Below are positions 37,344 through 45,858 of a DNA stretch of 64,000 nt, in pieces (the stretch's first letter is position 1; the number at the start of each line of letters is the position of its first letter). Where the stretch lies: contig NZ_FRDN01000003.1 in NCBI RefSeq assembly GCF_900143285.1, forward strand, positions 248,001 to 312,000. The letters are read 5' to 3'. Origin of the DNA: Desulfitobacterium chlororespirans DSM 11544. GTDB taxonomy: Bacteria; Bacillota; Desulfitobacteriia; Desulfitobacteriales; Desulfitobacteriaceae. The notes below the pieces were generated by a model. It was not told where the DNA came from, did no database searches, and saw only the letters and a program-made list of their open reading frames with translations. A program made the position numbers and the translations under genes.

Positions 37344-38648
37344 ATGGATTGGAGAGAAACCTATAAGAAGCGTTTAACAACTGCTGATGAAGCCGTAAAA
37401 GTCGTTCAATCGGGCGATTTTGTGATACCCGGCCATGCGGCAAGTGAATCGGAGCTGCTGGTCAGTGCTCTCGTCAAACGTTACCGGGAGTTGGAGAATG
37501 TCACCATTATTCAAGGGGTGTCCCTGGGCAGCTCCCCTTACTGCCAACCGGAAATGGCAGGCCATTTTTTCTTGAAATCCATCTTCCTCGGTGCCAATAC
37601 CCGTAAATCGGTCTGGGACAACCGGGGCGCCTTCTTCACCCTGATGTTCCATGAATTCCCCCGGGCTTTCCGGGAAGGCCATTTGCCATCCGATGTCTTT
37701 ATGACCATGGTCAGCCCCCCTGATGAGCATGGCTACTGCAGTCTGGGCATGTCGGTGGATCACTCCAAAGAGCTGGTGAAATGCGCCAAAACCGTAATCG
37801 CCGAAGTCAATCCCCATGTTCCCCGCACCTATGGCGATACCCTTGTCCATGTCAGTGATCTGGATTATATCGTGGAAAACGACGGTCCGATTCTGGAGCT
37901 GACCCGTTTTGCGGCCATGAACGACGTCACCCAGGCCATCGGCCGTCATGTGGCGGCGCTGATTCAAGATGGCGATACCCTGCAAATGGGTGCCGGGACC
38001 ATTCCCGATGCCATCCTTTATTACCTTAAGGATAAGCGGGATCTGGGCATTCACACCGAGATGTTTTCCGACGGTCTGATCGAACTGATCGAGGCCGGGA
38101 TCGTCAATGGCTCCAGAAAGACCCTGAATCCGGGCAAAATCGTCGTCACCTTTGCCCAGGGAACGAAGAGGGTTTACGACTATATCCATAACAATCCCCT
38201 GTTTGAGTTTCGCCCGGTGGATTATGTCAACAACCCCTGCATCATTGCCCAGCATGATAATATGGTGGCCATCAACTCCGCTCTGGAAGTGGACTTAAGG
38301 GGCCAGGTCTGCGCTGAAGCCATTGGCCATCAGCAATACAGCGGTATCGGCGGCCAACTGGATTTTATCCGCGGCGCCGGAGCCGCCAAAAATGGCCGGC
38401 CCATTATTGTTCTCCAATCCTCAGCTAAAAATGGCACCGTCTCCAGAATCTCCTGCCAGTTTAAGCCGGGAACCCCTGTCACCACCACCCGCAATGACGT
38501 GCGCTGGATTGTGACGGAATACGGGGCTGTCAATCTGTACTGCAAATCGGACAGCGAAAGAGCGGCGGCGCTGATCAGCATTGCCCATCCCAACTTCAGA
38601 GAACAGCTGAAAGAGGAGTATCAGGCTATGTACGGCCGGGCTCTCTAG
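37344..38648 (+). CDS. Acetyl-CoA hydrolase/transferase family CoA-transferase (Cat1/4-hydroxybutyrate type)
   Basis: 434 residues, the normal length for the family. ATG 37344 follows GGAGAGGAG. Recognisable segments are GAGTIPDAILYYL, HTEMFSDGLIELIEAG (catalytic Glu region), GGQLDFIRGAGAA and WIVTEYGAVNL near the C-terminus. It would exchange CoA between acetyl-CoA or another acyl-CoA and a free short-chain acid. With the following thiolase it forms an activation and cleavage route for a short-chain acid. Confidence 0.92.
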   Translation: MDWRETYKKRLTTADEAVKVVQSGDFVIPGHAASESELLVSALVKRYRELENVTIIQGVSLGSSPYCQPEMAGHFFLKSIFLGANTRKSVWDNRGAFFTLMFHEFPRAFREGHLPSDVFMTMVSPPDEHGYCSLGMSVDHSKELVKCAKTVIAEVNPHVPRTYGDTLVHVSDLDYIVENDGPILELTRFAAMNDVTQAIGRHVAALIQDGDTLQMGAGTIPDAILYYLKDKRDLGIHTEMFSDGLIELIEAGIVNGSRKTLNPGKIVVTFAQGTKRVYDYIHNNPLFEFRPVDYVNNPCIIAQHDNMVAINSALEVDLRGQVCAEAIGHQQYSGIGGQLDFIRGAGAAKNGRPIIVLQSSAKNGTVSRISCQFKPGTPVTTTRNDVRWIVTEYGAVNLYCKSDSERAAALISIAHPNFREQLKEEYQAMYGRAL

Positions 38649-38699
38649 AATCAGGAGCATTATAAAGGTTTCGAGAGTTTATTAAAGGAGGTAAGAATT

Positions 38700-40007
38700 A
38701 TGAGCTTTGTCAAAAGTAAAGAGGATATCGTTTGTGTCAGTGCCGTGCGGACTCCTTTCGGCAAATTCGGCGGCTCCATGAAGGATATCGATGTCTACGA
38801 ACTGGGGGCCATTGCCATGAGCAAGGCCATGGCTAAAATCAGCCTGGACCCGGCCCTCATCGATGAGGTATGGTGGGGCAACGGCGATACCAGCAGCACC
38901 AAAGATCCCTTCACACCGGTGGTGGCGCGCCAGACCATGCTTAAAGCCGGCATCTCACCGGAGACCCCGTCTATCACCTACGACCAAGCCTGCACCTCTG
39001 CTCTGAGCACTGTCAAATACGGTGCCCGCAGCATCAAACTGAGGGAAGCCCAAATGGTCATGACCGGGGGTTCCACCAGCTTCAGCACGGTGCCCTTTTT
39101 GCTCCGGGATCTACGCTGGGAAGGGAAAAAGCATTCTTCCTTTCTGGTGGAAGACCCGATTATTCCCTTGGGCTATAAGGATTATGCCCCTGTGGCGGTA
39201 GATTCCGGCAATGTGGCTGTGGAGTACGGGGTATCCCGGCAGGAACAGGATGAGCTGGCCCTGGCCAGCCATGTCAAATACGGCCAGGCCTGGGAACGGG
39301 GATTTTTCAAGGGTGAAATGGAGCCCCTGGAGATTACGAAAAAGGACAAAAAAGGGAAGGTCCTCTCCGCCCAACTCCTGGCTAAAGATGAACAATACCG
39401 CCCTGAGATCAGTATGGAGAATCTCGCCCGCTTAAAACCCATTTTCGACAACCCGACCTGTACCGCAGGCAATGCTCCGGGAATGAATGACGGGGCTGCC
39501 GCTCAGATCATTACCACCAGAGAACATGCCGAGCAATTGGGGCTGCCAATTCTGTATACCCTGGTGGGGATTTCCGCCATCGCCCTGCAGCCGAGAATTA
39601 TGCCGGTATCCCCTGCTTTCGCTATTAAGAAATGCCTGGATGAGGCTAAATTGACCATGGACGACCTGAAGGTCATCGAAATCAATGAAGCCTTTGCCTG
39701 CGTTCCCCTGGTCTCTCTGAAGCTCCTGGCCAATGAACGCTTCTTAACCGGCGACTACAAGGCGATGGTCAAAGAAGCTTCAGCCCAACCCATCCTGGAT
39801 CATGATCCTGAACGCTATCTGAAGCTGAAAGAAAAGCTCAACCCCAATGGCAGCGCTATCGCCGTAGGTCATCCTAACACGGCCAGCGGGGCCCGCCTGA
39901 TGATGACAGCGGCCTATCAGCTCCGGGAAGCGGGCGGAGGCTATGCCGCCTGTGCCATCTGCGGCGGTTTGACCCAGGGGGCCGGGGCGATTATCTGGGT
40001 GGAGTAA
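38700..40007 (+). CDS. Thiolase (acetyl-CoA acyltransferase, FadA/FadI-like)
   Basis: 435 residues from ATG 38700 after AAAGGAGG. Catalytic regions are YDQACTSALSTVKYG (Cys at about 98), INEAFACVPLV, GSAIAVGHPNTASGARL and CAICGGLTQGAGAIIW. GHP is retained and the second Cys is present. It is longer than the thiolase at 30729 and distinct from it, so a different chain length is likely. Second gene of the sigma-54 operon. Confidence 0.92.
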   Translation: MSFVKSKEDIVCVSAVRTPFGKFGGSMKDIDVYELGAIAMSKAMAKISLDPALIDEVWWGNGDTSSTKDPFTPVVARQTMLKAGISPETPSITYDQACTSALSTVKYGARSIKLREAQMVMTGGSTSFSTVPFLLRDLRWEGKKHSSFLVEDPIIPLGYKDYAPVAVDSGNVAVEYGVSRQEQDELALASHVKYGQAWERGFFKGEMEPLEITKKDKKGKVLSAQLLAKDEQYRPEISMENLARLKPIFDNPTCTAGNAPGMNDGAAAQIITTREHAEQLGLPILYTLVGISAIALQPRIMPVSPAFAIKKCLDEAKLTMDDLKVIEINEAFACVPLVSLKLLANERFLTGDYKAMVKEASAQPILDHDPERYLKLKEKLNPNGSAIAVGHPNTASGARLMMTAAYQLREAGGGYAACAICGGLTQGAGAIIWVE

Positions 40008-40084
40008 GCAATACGGGCATTTACAATGGCCGAGAATCCCGGAAGATGTCTGGACACTCACCGAGCAGCAGGTTTGTTATAATT

Positions 40085-40117
40085 AGAATAAGACTTGGCA
40101 TAACCAAGTCTTATTCT
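40085..40117. terminator. Bidirectional terminator between thiolase and Doc toxin
   Basis: Perfect 14-bp stem (AGAATAAGACTTGG and its complement) around CATAA. It overlaps the stop of the toxin gene. Confidence 0.85.
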
Positions 40118-40494
40118 CTAATGTGTTTCTTTATCCAGTTAATTATATCCTTTTCGTCGATTGTCCCTTCTGCCGTCTTTAAGCCTAAATCAATCAGCTC
40201 ATCCTGAGTATATGTTATCATTAACTTATTCATCTTAAGTAGTATAAGCATCACCGCAATACCAATTCTTTTATTTCCATCGACAAATCCATGATTGCTG
40301 ATTAAGCTGTGCATTATAACTGCAATCTTTTCAATATTGCTTGAATACAAATCTCTACCATCATAAGTCATAAAAGGTCTATTTAGAGCACTCTCTATAA
40401 GTCGAATATCCCTTACTCCCTTAGAACCGCCCGTTTCTTTAATTATTTTCTCGTGAAATAGTATTATATTTTCAATACTTAGAACCCTGATCAT
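40111..40494 (-). CDS. Doc-type (Fic fold) toxin
   Basis: 127 residues. The Fic/Doc motif reads HGFVDGNKRIG, so the catalytic His and the phosphate-binding loop are intact; Doc phosphorylates EF-Tu and Fic proteins AMPylate targets. Length matches Doc (about 126). It overlaps the upstream antitoxin gene by 4 bp (ATGA). AT-rich. Confidence 0.9.
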   Translation of the reverse strand: MIRVLSIENIILFHEKIIKETGGSKGVRDIRLIESALNRPFMTYDGRDLYSSNIEKIAVIMHSLISNHGFVDGNKRIGIAVMLILLKMNKLMITYTQDELIDLGLKTAEGTIDEKDIINWIKKHIRE

Positions 40495-40664
40495 TTTGCT
40501 AACTCCTCAAGGGCTTCACGATTTTCATTAATAACTGTCTCCATCAGGATTTCAATTTCTCTTTGATCTTTAGTCTTTATGAATTCAACAAAGTCAATGA
40601 CTTCTTGCTTTTTTTCTTCAGTCAATTGCTCAAACTCTTTTAGAAGCTTTTCTGCTAAAGTCAT
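40491..40664 (-). CDS. Antitoxin of the Doc pair
   Basis: 57 residues from ATG 40664 after AGAGGTG: MTLAEKLLKEFEQLTEEKKQ then VIDFVEFIKTKDQRE. The LTEEKKQEVIDFVEFL pattern is typical of DUF2281-like antitoxins. It is translationally coupled to the toxin. Confidence 0.75.
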   Translation of the reverse strand: MTLAEKLLKEFEQLTEEKKQEVIDFVEFIKTKDQREIEILMETVINENREALEELAK

Positions 40665-40782
40665 AGCACACACCTCTTTTACATATATTAACAATTATAA
40701 TTATACCACATATGACTTAGATAATCCTACTTAAATTTGTGCCTGAGGGGTGCGGATGCCTTCACAAAACATGTCCCCTCAA

Positions 40783-40828
40783 TTTTAAGGGAATATCCCT
40801 TAAAATCAGTAAGGGATATTCCCTTACT
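40783..40828. promoter_or_regulatory. Two palindromic operators of the XRE regulator
   Basis: 40783-40805 is a perfect dyad around TAAGGGAATATCCCTTA, and 40808-40828 is a perfect dyad around TAAGGGATATTCCCTTA. They share the half-site TAAGGGA and lie 25-70 bases upstream of the GTG start. Confidence 0.8.
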
Positions 40829-40853
40829 GCATAATTATTGGGAGGTGATTACT

Positions 40854-41075
40854 GTGTATGAGCGAATCCGTAATATGCGGGAAGACATGGATATGACACA
40901 GTCCCAGATTGCAGAGCATCTGAATATTCATCAGACAACCTATTCTGATTATGAGATTGGCAAACTAAACATACCCGTGCAGGTTCTAGGAAAAATCGCG
41001 GACCTGTTTGGAACCAGCATTGACTATCTGGTAAACCGCACAGATGTCAAAAAACCCTATCCCCGCAGGAAGTAG
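40854..41075 (+). CDS. XRE-family helix-turn-helix regulator
   Basis: 73 residues from GTG 40854, which follows GGGAGGTGA; upstream codons lack a ribosome site and overlap the operators. The helix-turn-helix is complete (MTQSQIAEHLNIHQTTYSDY, then EIGKLNIPVQVLGKIADLF). It is probably autoregulated through the two palindromes in front of it. Confidence 0.88.
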   Translation: MYERIRNMREDMDMTQSQIAEHLNIHQTTYSDYEIGKLNIPVQVLGKIADLFGTSIDYLVNRTDVKKPYPRRK

Positions 41076-41101
41076 CTATAGGCAGGATAAGCGGCAAAAG
41101 G

Positions 41102-41155
41102 AAAAACCGTTAAGGCACAGAGGTATTCGCCCCTGCCTTGGCGGTTTTTAGTTTT
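41102..41155 (+). terminator. Terminator of the XRE gene, duplicated at 42065-42118
   Basis: AAAAACCGTTAAGGCA pairs with TGCCTTGGCGGTTTTT (two wobble pairs). A near-copy lies after the RelE-type pair. Confidence 0.85.
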
Positions 41156-41423
41156 TATTTTCTTTCTTCCTATTTCTATAACAGCATTCAGCTGCTCTGA
41201 TTTTGAGTAGGTGCCAAGTAAGGCTAAGGCGGGCCAAGAAAAGTCTTTGTCAGCCCATATGAGTAAAAACGTATTAGCAAAAGATTAGCTGCTCAAGAAA
41301 GAAATGATGCATGGAACGACAAGGATTTTTCGTCCAGGATCTTGTTGTTTTGATTGCATACGTTGACTTTTTCTGTATATCGTGTCAAACTGTTATTACA
41401 GCCTAACTGAAAGGGTGATATCA

Positions 41424-41732
41424 TTGGAGATCATACAACAAGTTCAAAAAAGAATGCTCGTAAGTCTGGCTCAAATTGCGAAAGATATCGATCTTCATGA
41501 GGGTGATTATCTAGCAATTGAAGAGCGTGATGGTGGGATTTTCCTTCGTCCTGTTACATGGATTGATAAAAGTCAAGCCTATATCTGGACAAAAGAATGG
41601 CAAGAAAAAATTCGCCGTTCGGAGGAAGATATGGCGGATGGAAATTATCAAACCTTTGAAAATATGGAGGATTGCATCAATGATTTGGAGGAAATGATCG
41701 ATGCCCGTTCTAATAAAAACCAAGGGGTTTGA
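41424..41732 (+). CDS. AbrB-like antitoxin
   Basis: 102 residues from TTG 41424, which follows AAGGGTGAT; an upstream ATG at 41382 has no site. The swapped-hairpin AbrB pattern is visible (IAKDIDLHEGDYLAIEERDG, then GIFLRPV) with an acidic C-terminus (about residues 70-102) suited to bind a toxin. It overlaps the toxin gene by 32 bp. Confidence 0.7.
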   Translation: MEIIQQVQKRMLVSLAQIAKDIDLHEGDYLAIEERDGGIFLRPVTWIDKSQAYIWTKEWQEKIRRSEEDMADGNYQTFENMEDCINDLEEMIDARSNKNQGV

Positions 41733-41958
41733 TCTGGACTTCGCAAGTCTTTCCTTACTGGAAATGAAGCAAACGGTGAAAGCCCTTCGATTACTTGCCA
41801 CAAATCCACGGCATCCTTCCCTCCAAACTCATAAGGTGAAGGGTACCTACTTCATGGAAGCCTATGTCAATAGGGATATTCGAATTCTCTTTGAACGAAC
41901 AAGCGATACGATTATTTTAAAGGCCGTTGGCCATCATGATATTTTGAAAAATATGTAA
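41701..41958 (+). CDS. RelE/ParE-family toxin
   Basis: 85 residues, the normal size. Features include LLATNPRHPSLQTHKVKGT, then AYVNRDIRILFERTSDTIIL and HHDILKNM at the C-terminus, typical of RelE-type mRNA interferases. It follows and overlaps the AbrB-like antitoxin. Confidence 0.85.
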   Translation: MPVLIKTKGFDLDFASLSLLEMKQTVKALRLLATNPRHPSLQTHKVKGTYFMEAYVNRDIRILFERTSDTIILKAVGHHDILKNM

Positions 41959-42418
41959 TCCGAGGTCCTGAAAACGGACTCGGGATTAGATTGGCAAGCC
42001 AATCTCTGTATCATCGAACGAACTCTTACATTAATCTTAAGATGATACACGATTGTTAGTTAAAGGAAAAACCGTTAAGGCACGGGGTATTCACCTCTGT
42101 CTTGACGGTTTTTAGTCTTTATTTCACCTAAGACAGCAGCTATCATTTCTCTCCCTTGTAAGTACAGCTTATTTCACCCTGATATCGTCCCCACTCACCG
42201 GAAGCAAATCGGCTGTGAACAGAAAGATGTCCGCATAAACGGGCAGCGCTGTATCATAAGAATTTTCTTTTCATTTCCCCTCTTCCTTGTTAAAATAGGA
42301 TCAGTTAGCAATTGCTAACTGATCCTATTTCTATGACAGCATTCAGCCTGCCCTAAGCTTTGAGCAGGTCAGATCAGCCATAACCTCTACAAAAATCTAG
42401 AGAAAGAAGGCCACCGAC
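41959..42418. other. Intergenic region with duplicated terminator and a 38-bp palindrome
   Basis: 42065-42118 duplicates the terminator at 41102-41155. 42293-42330 is a perfect palindrome centred on GTTAGCAATTGCTAAC. CCTATTTCTATRACAGCATT occurs at both 41168 and 42325. No gene is supported. Confidence 0.7.
42293..42330. repeat. Perfect 38-bp palindrome
   Basis: Each half is the exact reverse complement of the other with no loop. The core TTAGCAATTGCTAA looks like a MarR-type operator but could equally fold as a hairpin. It lies about 90 bp upstream of the methyltransferase gene. Confidence 0.8.
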
Positions 42419-43255
42419 ATGAAAAACCAACCTGCCCTGGATGCCCACAGCATCCAGAATACCATGCTCCTGCCTCTTTGGGGGCGGGCTGCCGCCAGTG
42501 AGAAGAACCCCGATATTCTCTACGACCGGCAGGCTATCGAGATTATTAAGAAGTGCGATTATAATTTTGACAGCATCGCTAAAGCTTTCGGCGGCGAGTT
42601 CAGCGGTATCTGCTATGTGGTGAGGGCCCGCAAAATTGACGATGCCATCCGCGCTTATATGCAGGCCCATCCCCGGGCTACCATTGTCAACATCGGGGCC
42701 GGACTGGATACCACCTTCTCCAGGGTGGATAACGGCATGATCCGCTGGTACAATCTTGACCTGCCTGATGCCATCGCTTACCGGCAAAGCTTTATCCCGG
42801 ACTCAGAGCGCAACCGGAGCATTGCCAAATCATTCTTTGACACCACCTGGTTTGAGGATGTTCACTTTACCCCGGAAGAGGGCATTATGTTCGTGGCCGG
42901 GGGCGTCTTCTATTACTTCCGGGAGGAAGAATTGCGGGAAGTGGTGGCGGCCATGGCCCGGCGTTTTCCCGTGGGCGAGCTTTACTTCGATGCGGAATCG
43001 AAGCAAGCGGTGGATAAGTCCAACCGTATGGTGCAGAAAACCGGCAATCAAGGGGCTCCCATGTATTTTTACGTCAACGATGCCTCCGCTTTGAACAGCT
43101 GGGCACCGGAGATCAGCGTAATTTCCTGCCTTGATTATTTTGCGGGGATTCCGCGGAACAGGCAATGGAGCTGGCAGAGCCGCCTTATGACCAGGATCTT
43201 AGGCCGGCTGGGCATGATGAAATTCATTCACCTGGGTTTTTCCCATGAGAGGTAG
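42419..43255 (+). CDS. Class I SAM-dependent methyltransferase (TcmP/leucine carboxyl methyltransferase-like)
   Basis: 278 residues. The SAM-binding segment is ATIVNIGAGLDTTFSRVDNG (about residues 82-101), followed by RWYNLDLPDAIAYR and FVAGGVFYYF. This pattern is typical of the LCMT/TcmP group that O-methylates small acids or polyketides. A decayed second copy lies at 2520-2651. It is probably cotranscribed with the VOC-domain gene 28 bp downstream. Confidence 0.85.
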   Translation: MKNQPALDAHSIQNTMLLPLWGRAAASEKNPDILYDRQAIEIIKKCDYNFDSIAKAFGGEFSGICYVVRARKIDDAIRAYMQAHPRATIVNIGAGLDTTFSRVDNGMIRWYNLDLPDAIAYRQSFIPDSERNRSIAKSFFDTTWFEDVHFTPEEGIMFVAGGVFYYFREEELREVVAAMARRFPVGELYFDAESKQAVDKSNRMVQKTGNQGAPMYFYVNDASALNSWAPEISVISCLDYFAGIPRNRQWSWQSRLMTRILGRLGMMKFIHLGFSHER

Positions 43256-43282
43256 AAAGGATCGGCAAGGGGGTAGGTTTTT

Positions 43283-43927
43283 ATGTTAAGAGTGAGTCAT
43301 ATCATCTACAAGGTGGAGCATCTGCAGCAGGCTGTGGAGGATTTTCGCCGGCGGGGCTTTGAGGTGGAGTACGGAACGAAGCGCAAGCCTTATAACGCCC
43401 TTATCTATTTTTCCGAAGGCCCTTATCTGGAATTGCTGGCTTCCACCGGCATGCCCAAACCCCTGAAAAGGCTGCTGCGCCTTTTCGGCAAAGGGGCCAT
43501 GGTGGACCGGATGGATTATTGGGATACCCATGGGGGAGGTCCTTGTGGTTTAGCGTTGGAAACCCTCAAAAAAGACCTGAATGAAGAAAGAAAGGTGCTG
43601 GAACGGCATGGGCTGGGTTATTTTCTGATGAAATCCGGCCGCAACGATACCAAGGGCCGCAAGCTGCGTTTCACCGGCCTTTTTCCTGACAACATGCAGA
43701 TTCCCTTTTTTATGACCTATTTCAATATTGACCCTAAGCCCCGGAACTTTACCCATCCCAATGGAGTGAAAAAGATCAGCAGCATTGCCTTTGGTACAGA
43801 AGAACGCTATATTCCTCTGATTCGGGAGCTATGCTCTGACGAAATGCTCCATCTCTTTGTCGGGAAGGGTATTAAAGATATGGAATTCGAGTATGCCCCG
43901 GGCAGCGCTCCCATAAGCCTGGACTAG
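43283..43927 (+). CDS. VOC (glyoxalase-like) domain protein
   Basis: 214 residues. The beginning (VSHIIYKVEHLQQAVEDFRR then GFEVEYG) is the first beta-alpha-beta-beta unit of a VOC fold, and PYLELLAST gives a metal-ligand-type Glu. It resembles the Glyoxalase_3-type domain. The reaction is unknown. Second gene after the methyltransferase. Confidence 0.8.
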   Translation: MLRVSHIIYKVEHLQQAVEDFRRRGFEVEYGTKRKPYNALIYFSEGPYLELLASTGMPKPLKRLLRLFGKGAMVDRMDYWDTHGGGPCGLALETLKKDLNEERKVLERHGLGYFLMKSGRNDTKGRKLRFTGLFPDNMQIPFFMTYFNIDPKPRNFTHPNGVKKISSIAFGTEERYIPLIRELCSDEMLHLFVGKGIKDMEFEYAPGSAPISLD

Positions 43928-43976
43928 GTCAAGGGGAGATGGGCCGGTTTGGTCTGCGCTTAATCCAACACTTGAC

Positions 43977-44029
43977 TAAAGAAGCCAATCCAATATCACC
44001 GGCACATGATATCGGATTGGCTTCTTAAA
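43977..44029. terminator. Hairpin related to the 34-bp repeat at 2689
   Basis: AAGAAGCCAATCCAATATCA pairs with TGATATCGGATTGGCTTCTT with one mismatch. The outer arm AAGAAGCC..TCC.ATATCA is the same as at 2689-2762. It lies between the convergent VOC and CGGC genes. Confidence 0.75.
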
Positions 44030-44043
44030 CCCCCGTTCTTCTC

Positions 44044-44373
44044 CTAATGAGTCCAGTCGATGACCTGGACTTCAGAGCCCACTTTTTTGACTACGGCTTC
44101 GTGAATCTGGGCAAAGTGAGGACAAGGAAAGCCAATGGGATTGCCTTTTTTCATACAGGAGGCAAAAGCGATAATTTCCGCTCCCCGGTCTACCATCAGC
44201 TTGGCACGGGATACCGCTTTTTTACCGGGACAGCCTCCGCAGGACAGGAAGCCGACGACTTCCACGGGACCGGTCTCGGCGAAGGCTAATTTTCCTTCAT
44301 TAGCAACTTTGAAATCCGTCGTCCCAGGACACATATCTTCTGTTTGCTGGCAGCGGATAATTCCAACTTTCAT
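44044..44373 (-). CDS. CGGC-domain metal-binding protein
   Basis: 109 residues from ATG 44373 after GGAGGGG. Cysteines: IRCQQTEDMCPG, the namesake FLSCGGCPGKK, FASCMKKG and GFPCPHF. The domain is thought to bind metal or an iron-sulfur cluster in anaerobes. No specific function can be assigned. Confidence 0.85.
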   Translation of the reverse strand: MKVGIIRCQQTEDMCPGTTDFKVANEGKLAFAETGPVEVVGFLSCGGCPGKKAVSRAKLMVDRGAEIIAFASCMKKGNPIGFPCPHFAQIHEAVVKKVGSEVQVIDWTH

Positions 44374-44501
44374 TGCAAACCCCTCCATTCAGACTGAGTG
44401 CTTTTAGCATTAGTTCTAAGTTCGCGATATTCCGGCAGTTTCCTTCCTTTACCGGTCAGTGGGATTCAATAACGGGCAGGAGTACCACCGCAATACTGCC
44501 T

Positions 44502-44545
44502 GATCAAAGAGAGCCGGGTTATCCTCAACCCGGCTCTCTTTGATC
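44502..44545. terminator. Perfect 19-bp hairpin terminator
   Basis: GATCAAAGAGAGCCGGGTT and its complement around ATCCTC. It sits between two minus-strand genes and probably terminates the CDGSH gene. Confidence 0.8.
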
Positions 44546-44598
44546 TATTGCTGCCTTTGCCCTGCTCCGAAGTATGATTGGCCTAGGTAAAGATGCTG

Positions 44599-45288
44599 TT
44601 AAAGCTCACCATCCGAAAATCCTATGGGAACATGGGTTGCATCACAAAAAGGCTTATTTCTCGACCGGCCGCAGCGGCACAGGGCAACTCTGTTTCTGAC
44701 TTCATAAACTTCTCCGTCTGCCGATTCCAGGGGAATACAGCCTTTGACAAACAGTCCTCCGCTGACTCCCTCTTCCGGATCCTGCAGAACCTCGATGGCC
44801 GGCTCATATTTGGGTTCAATCGCTTTCCCTGCTTTATCCACCGCCGTCAATCTGCCGGCAAAGCATTCATTGGCGGCTTTGATAGCCATTTCCCGGTATT
44901 CATCCTGATCTGAGTTTTCAATCAGCTTCCACACTATTCCTTTTTCAGTGTGGCAAAAACGGCCGAAGGCGCAGCGGTTATCATCCAAAAGATCGAGGCC
45001 AGGCCCTGTAAACACTTCGGCCCTGTCCTGATATTTTGCCCTTGAAGCTGTCTCCGTCCCTGCAAAATTCGTCCTGGTATGGGAGCCGTCGCAAAAAGGC
45101 GCATTTTTTGACTTCCCGCAGCGGCATAAGTAATATTCCTCGCTGGGAGGGAACCTGCGGCCTTCTTTGAATTCATAGCCTTTTCCCTTGGGTGTGATGA
45201 TTTTCTCGGACAAGGGCACATTGCCTGTAACCCAATAGGGTCCGTTTTTAATAATTTTGATCTTGCCTGCTTTTTGGTCTTTTGACAT
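44599..45288 (-). CDS. CDGSH iron-sulfur domain protein (two CDGSH-type motifs)
   Basis: 229 residues. Motif 1 is CRCGKSKNAPFCDGSH (about 55-70) and motif 2 CRCGRSRNKPFCDATH near the C-terminus. The 3Cys-1His ligands of a 2Fe-2S cluster are intact in both. The middle contains RCAFGRFCH and may be a divergent iron-binding domain. A cytoplasmic electron-transfer or cluster-carrying role is likely. Confidence 0.92.
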   Translation of the reverse strand: MSKDQKAGKIKIIKNGPYWVTGNVPLSEKIITPKGKGYEFKEGRRFPPSEEYYLCRCGKSKNAPFCDGSHTRTNFAGTETASRAKYQDRAEVFTGPGLDLLDDNRCAFGRFCHTEKGIVWKLIENSDQDEYREMAIKAANECFAGRLTAVDKAGKAIEPKYEPAIEVLQDPEEGVSGGLFVKGCIPLESADGEVYEVRNRVALCRCGRSRNKPFCDATHVPIGFSDGEL

Positions 45289-45337
45289 GGATTAGCATCC
45301 CTTCCCTATCAGGTTGGAAACTCTGATGGATATCATT

Positions 45338-45544
45338 CTATACCGCCCAATCGGATATACAAGGATATCCATCATAAAATCCCTCCTGCTTCATTCTTTT
45401 TCTGTTGTACTTGGTTTTGTCCTGATGAACCCCTGCTCCCTGTCTTACAATAGCCATTGAAGTATTCATCTTATTCGGGGATCGTTTCATAAGCTCCAAT
45501 GGCTTGATCACACCGATGGTTTGCTTCTTCTTTTTTGTGCCCAT
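45338..45544 (-). CDS. Small basic hypothetical protein
   Basis: 68 residues, very rich in Lys and Arg (MGTKKKKQTIGVIKPLELMK, then RSPNKMNTS and KYNRKRMKQEG). ATG 45544 follows AAGGAGAG at a good distance. It has the look of a conserved small Firmicute protein, but I cannot name a family. Nucleic-acid binding is possible from the charge. Confidence 0.55.
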   Translation of the reverse strand: MGTKKKKQTIGVIKPLELMKRSPNKMNTSMAIVRQGAGVHQDKTKYNRKRMKQEGFYDGYPCISDWAV

Positions 45545-45858
45545 GTTACACTCTCCTTGTCATAGTGGTACCCGTTAGTTTTAGTATAGCATTTTTTAAG
45601 AATCTTTCAAAGGACACCAGGATAAAAATGGTAAGCAGGGCAAATTCCCAAGCACTTTTGGGAATTAAAGCAATCATTTCAACGGTGTCCTTCCTTATCT
45701 AATGCGCGTGATCTAATGCGCGTGGCTGTCAGCTTTTAGCAGCACGAAAAGCCACTAAGAATTATTGGAACGTGTTATAATTTTTACAAGATTCAAGCCC
45801 ATTGAACGCGCCTCTGAAATCAGGCAGGCTCGTTGGCGAAAATTGAGGAGGATGGAAC
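45545..45858. other. Structured intergenic region
   Basis: Nested inverted repeats AAGGACACC (45609-45617) with GGTGTCCTT (about 45684-45692) and AATTCCCAA/TTGGGAATT (45643-45666), plus a 14-bp tandem duplication ATCTAATGCGCGTG at 45697-45724. No gene. Confidence 0.6.

Noticed and set aside
37374-38255. 293-codon minus-strand frame
   Set aside because: Antisense to the CoA-transferase gene; no ribosome site or family features.
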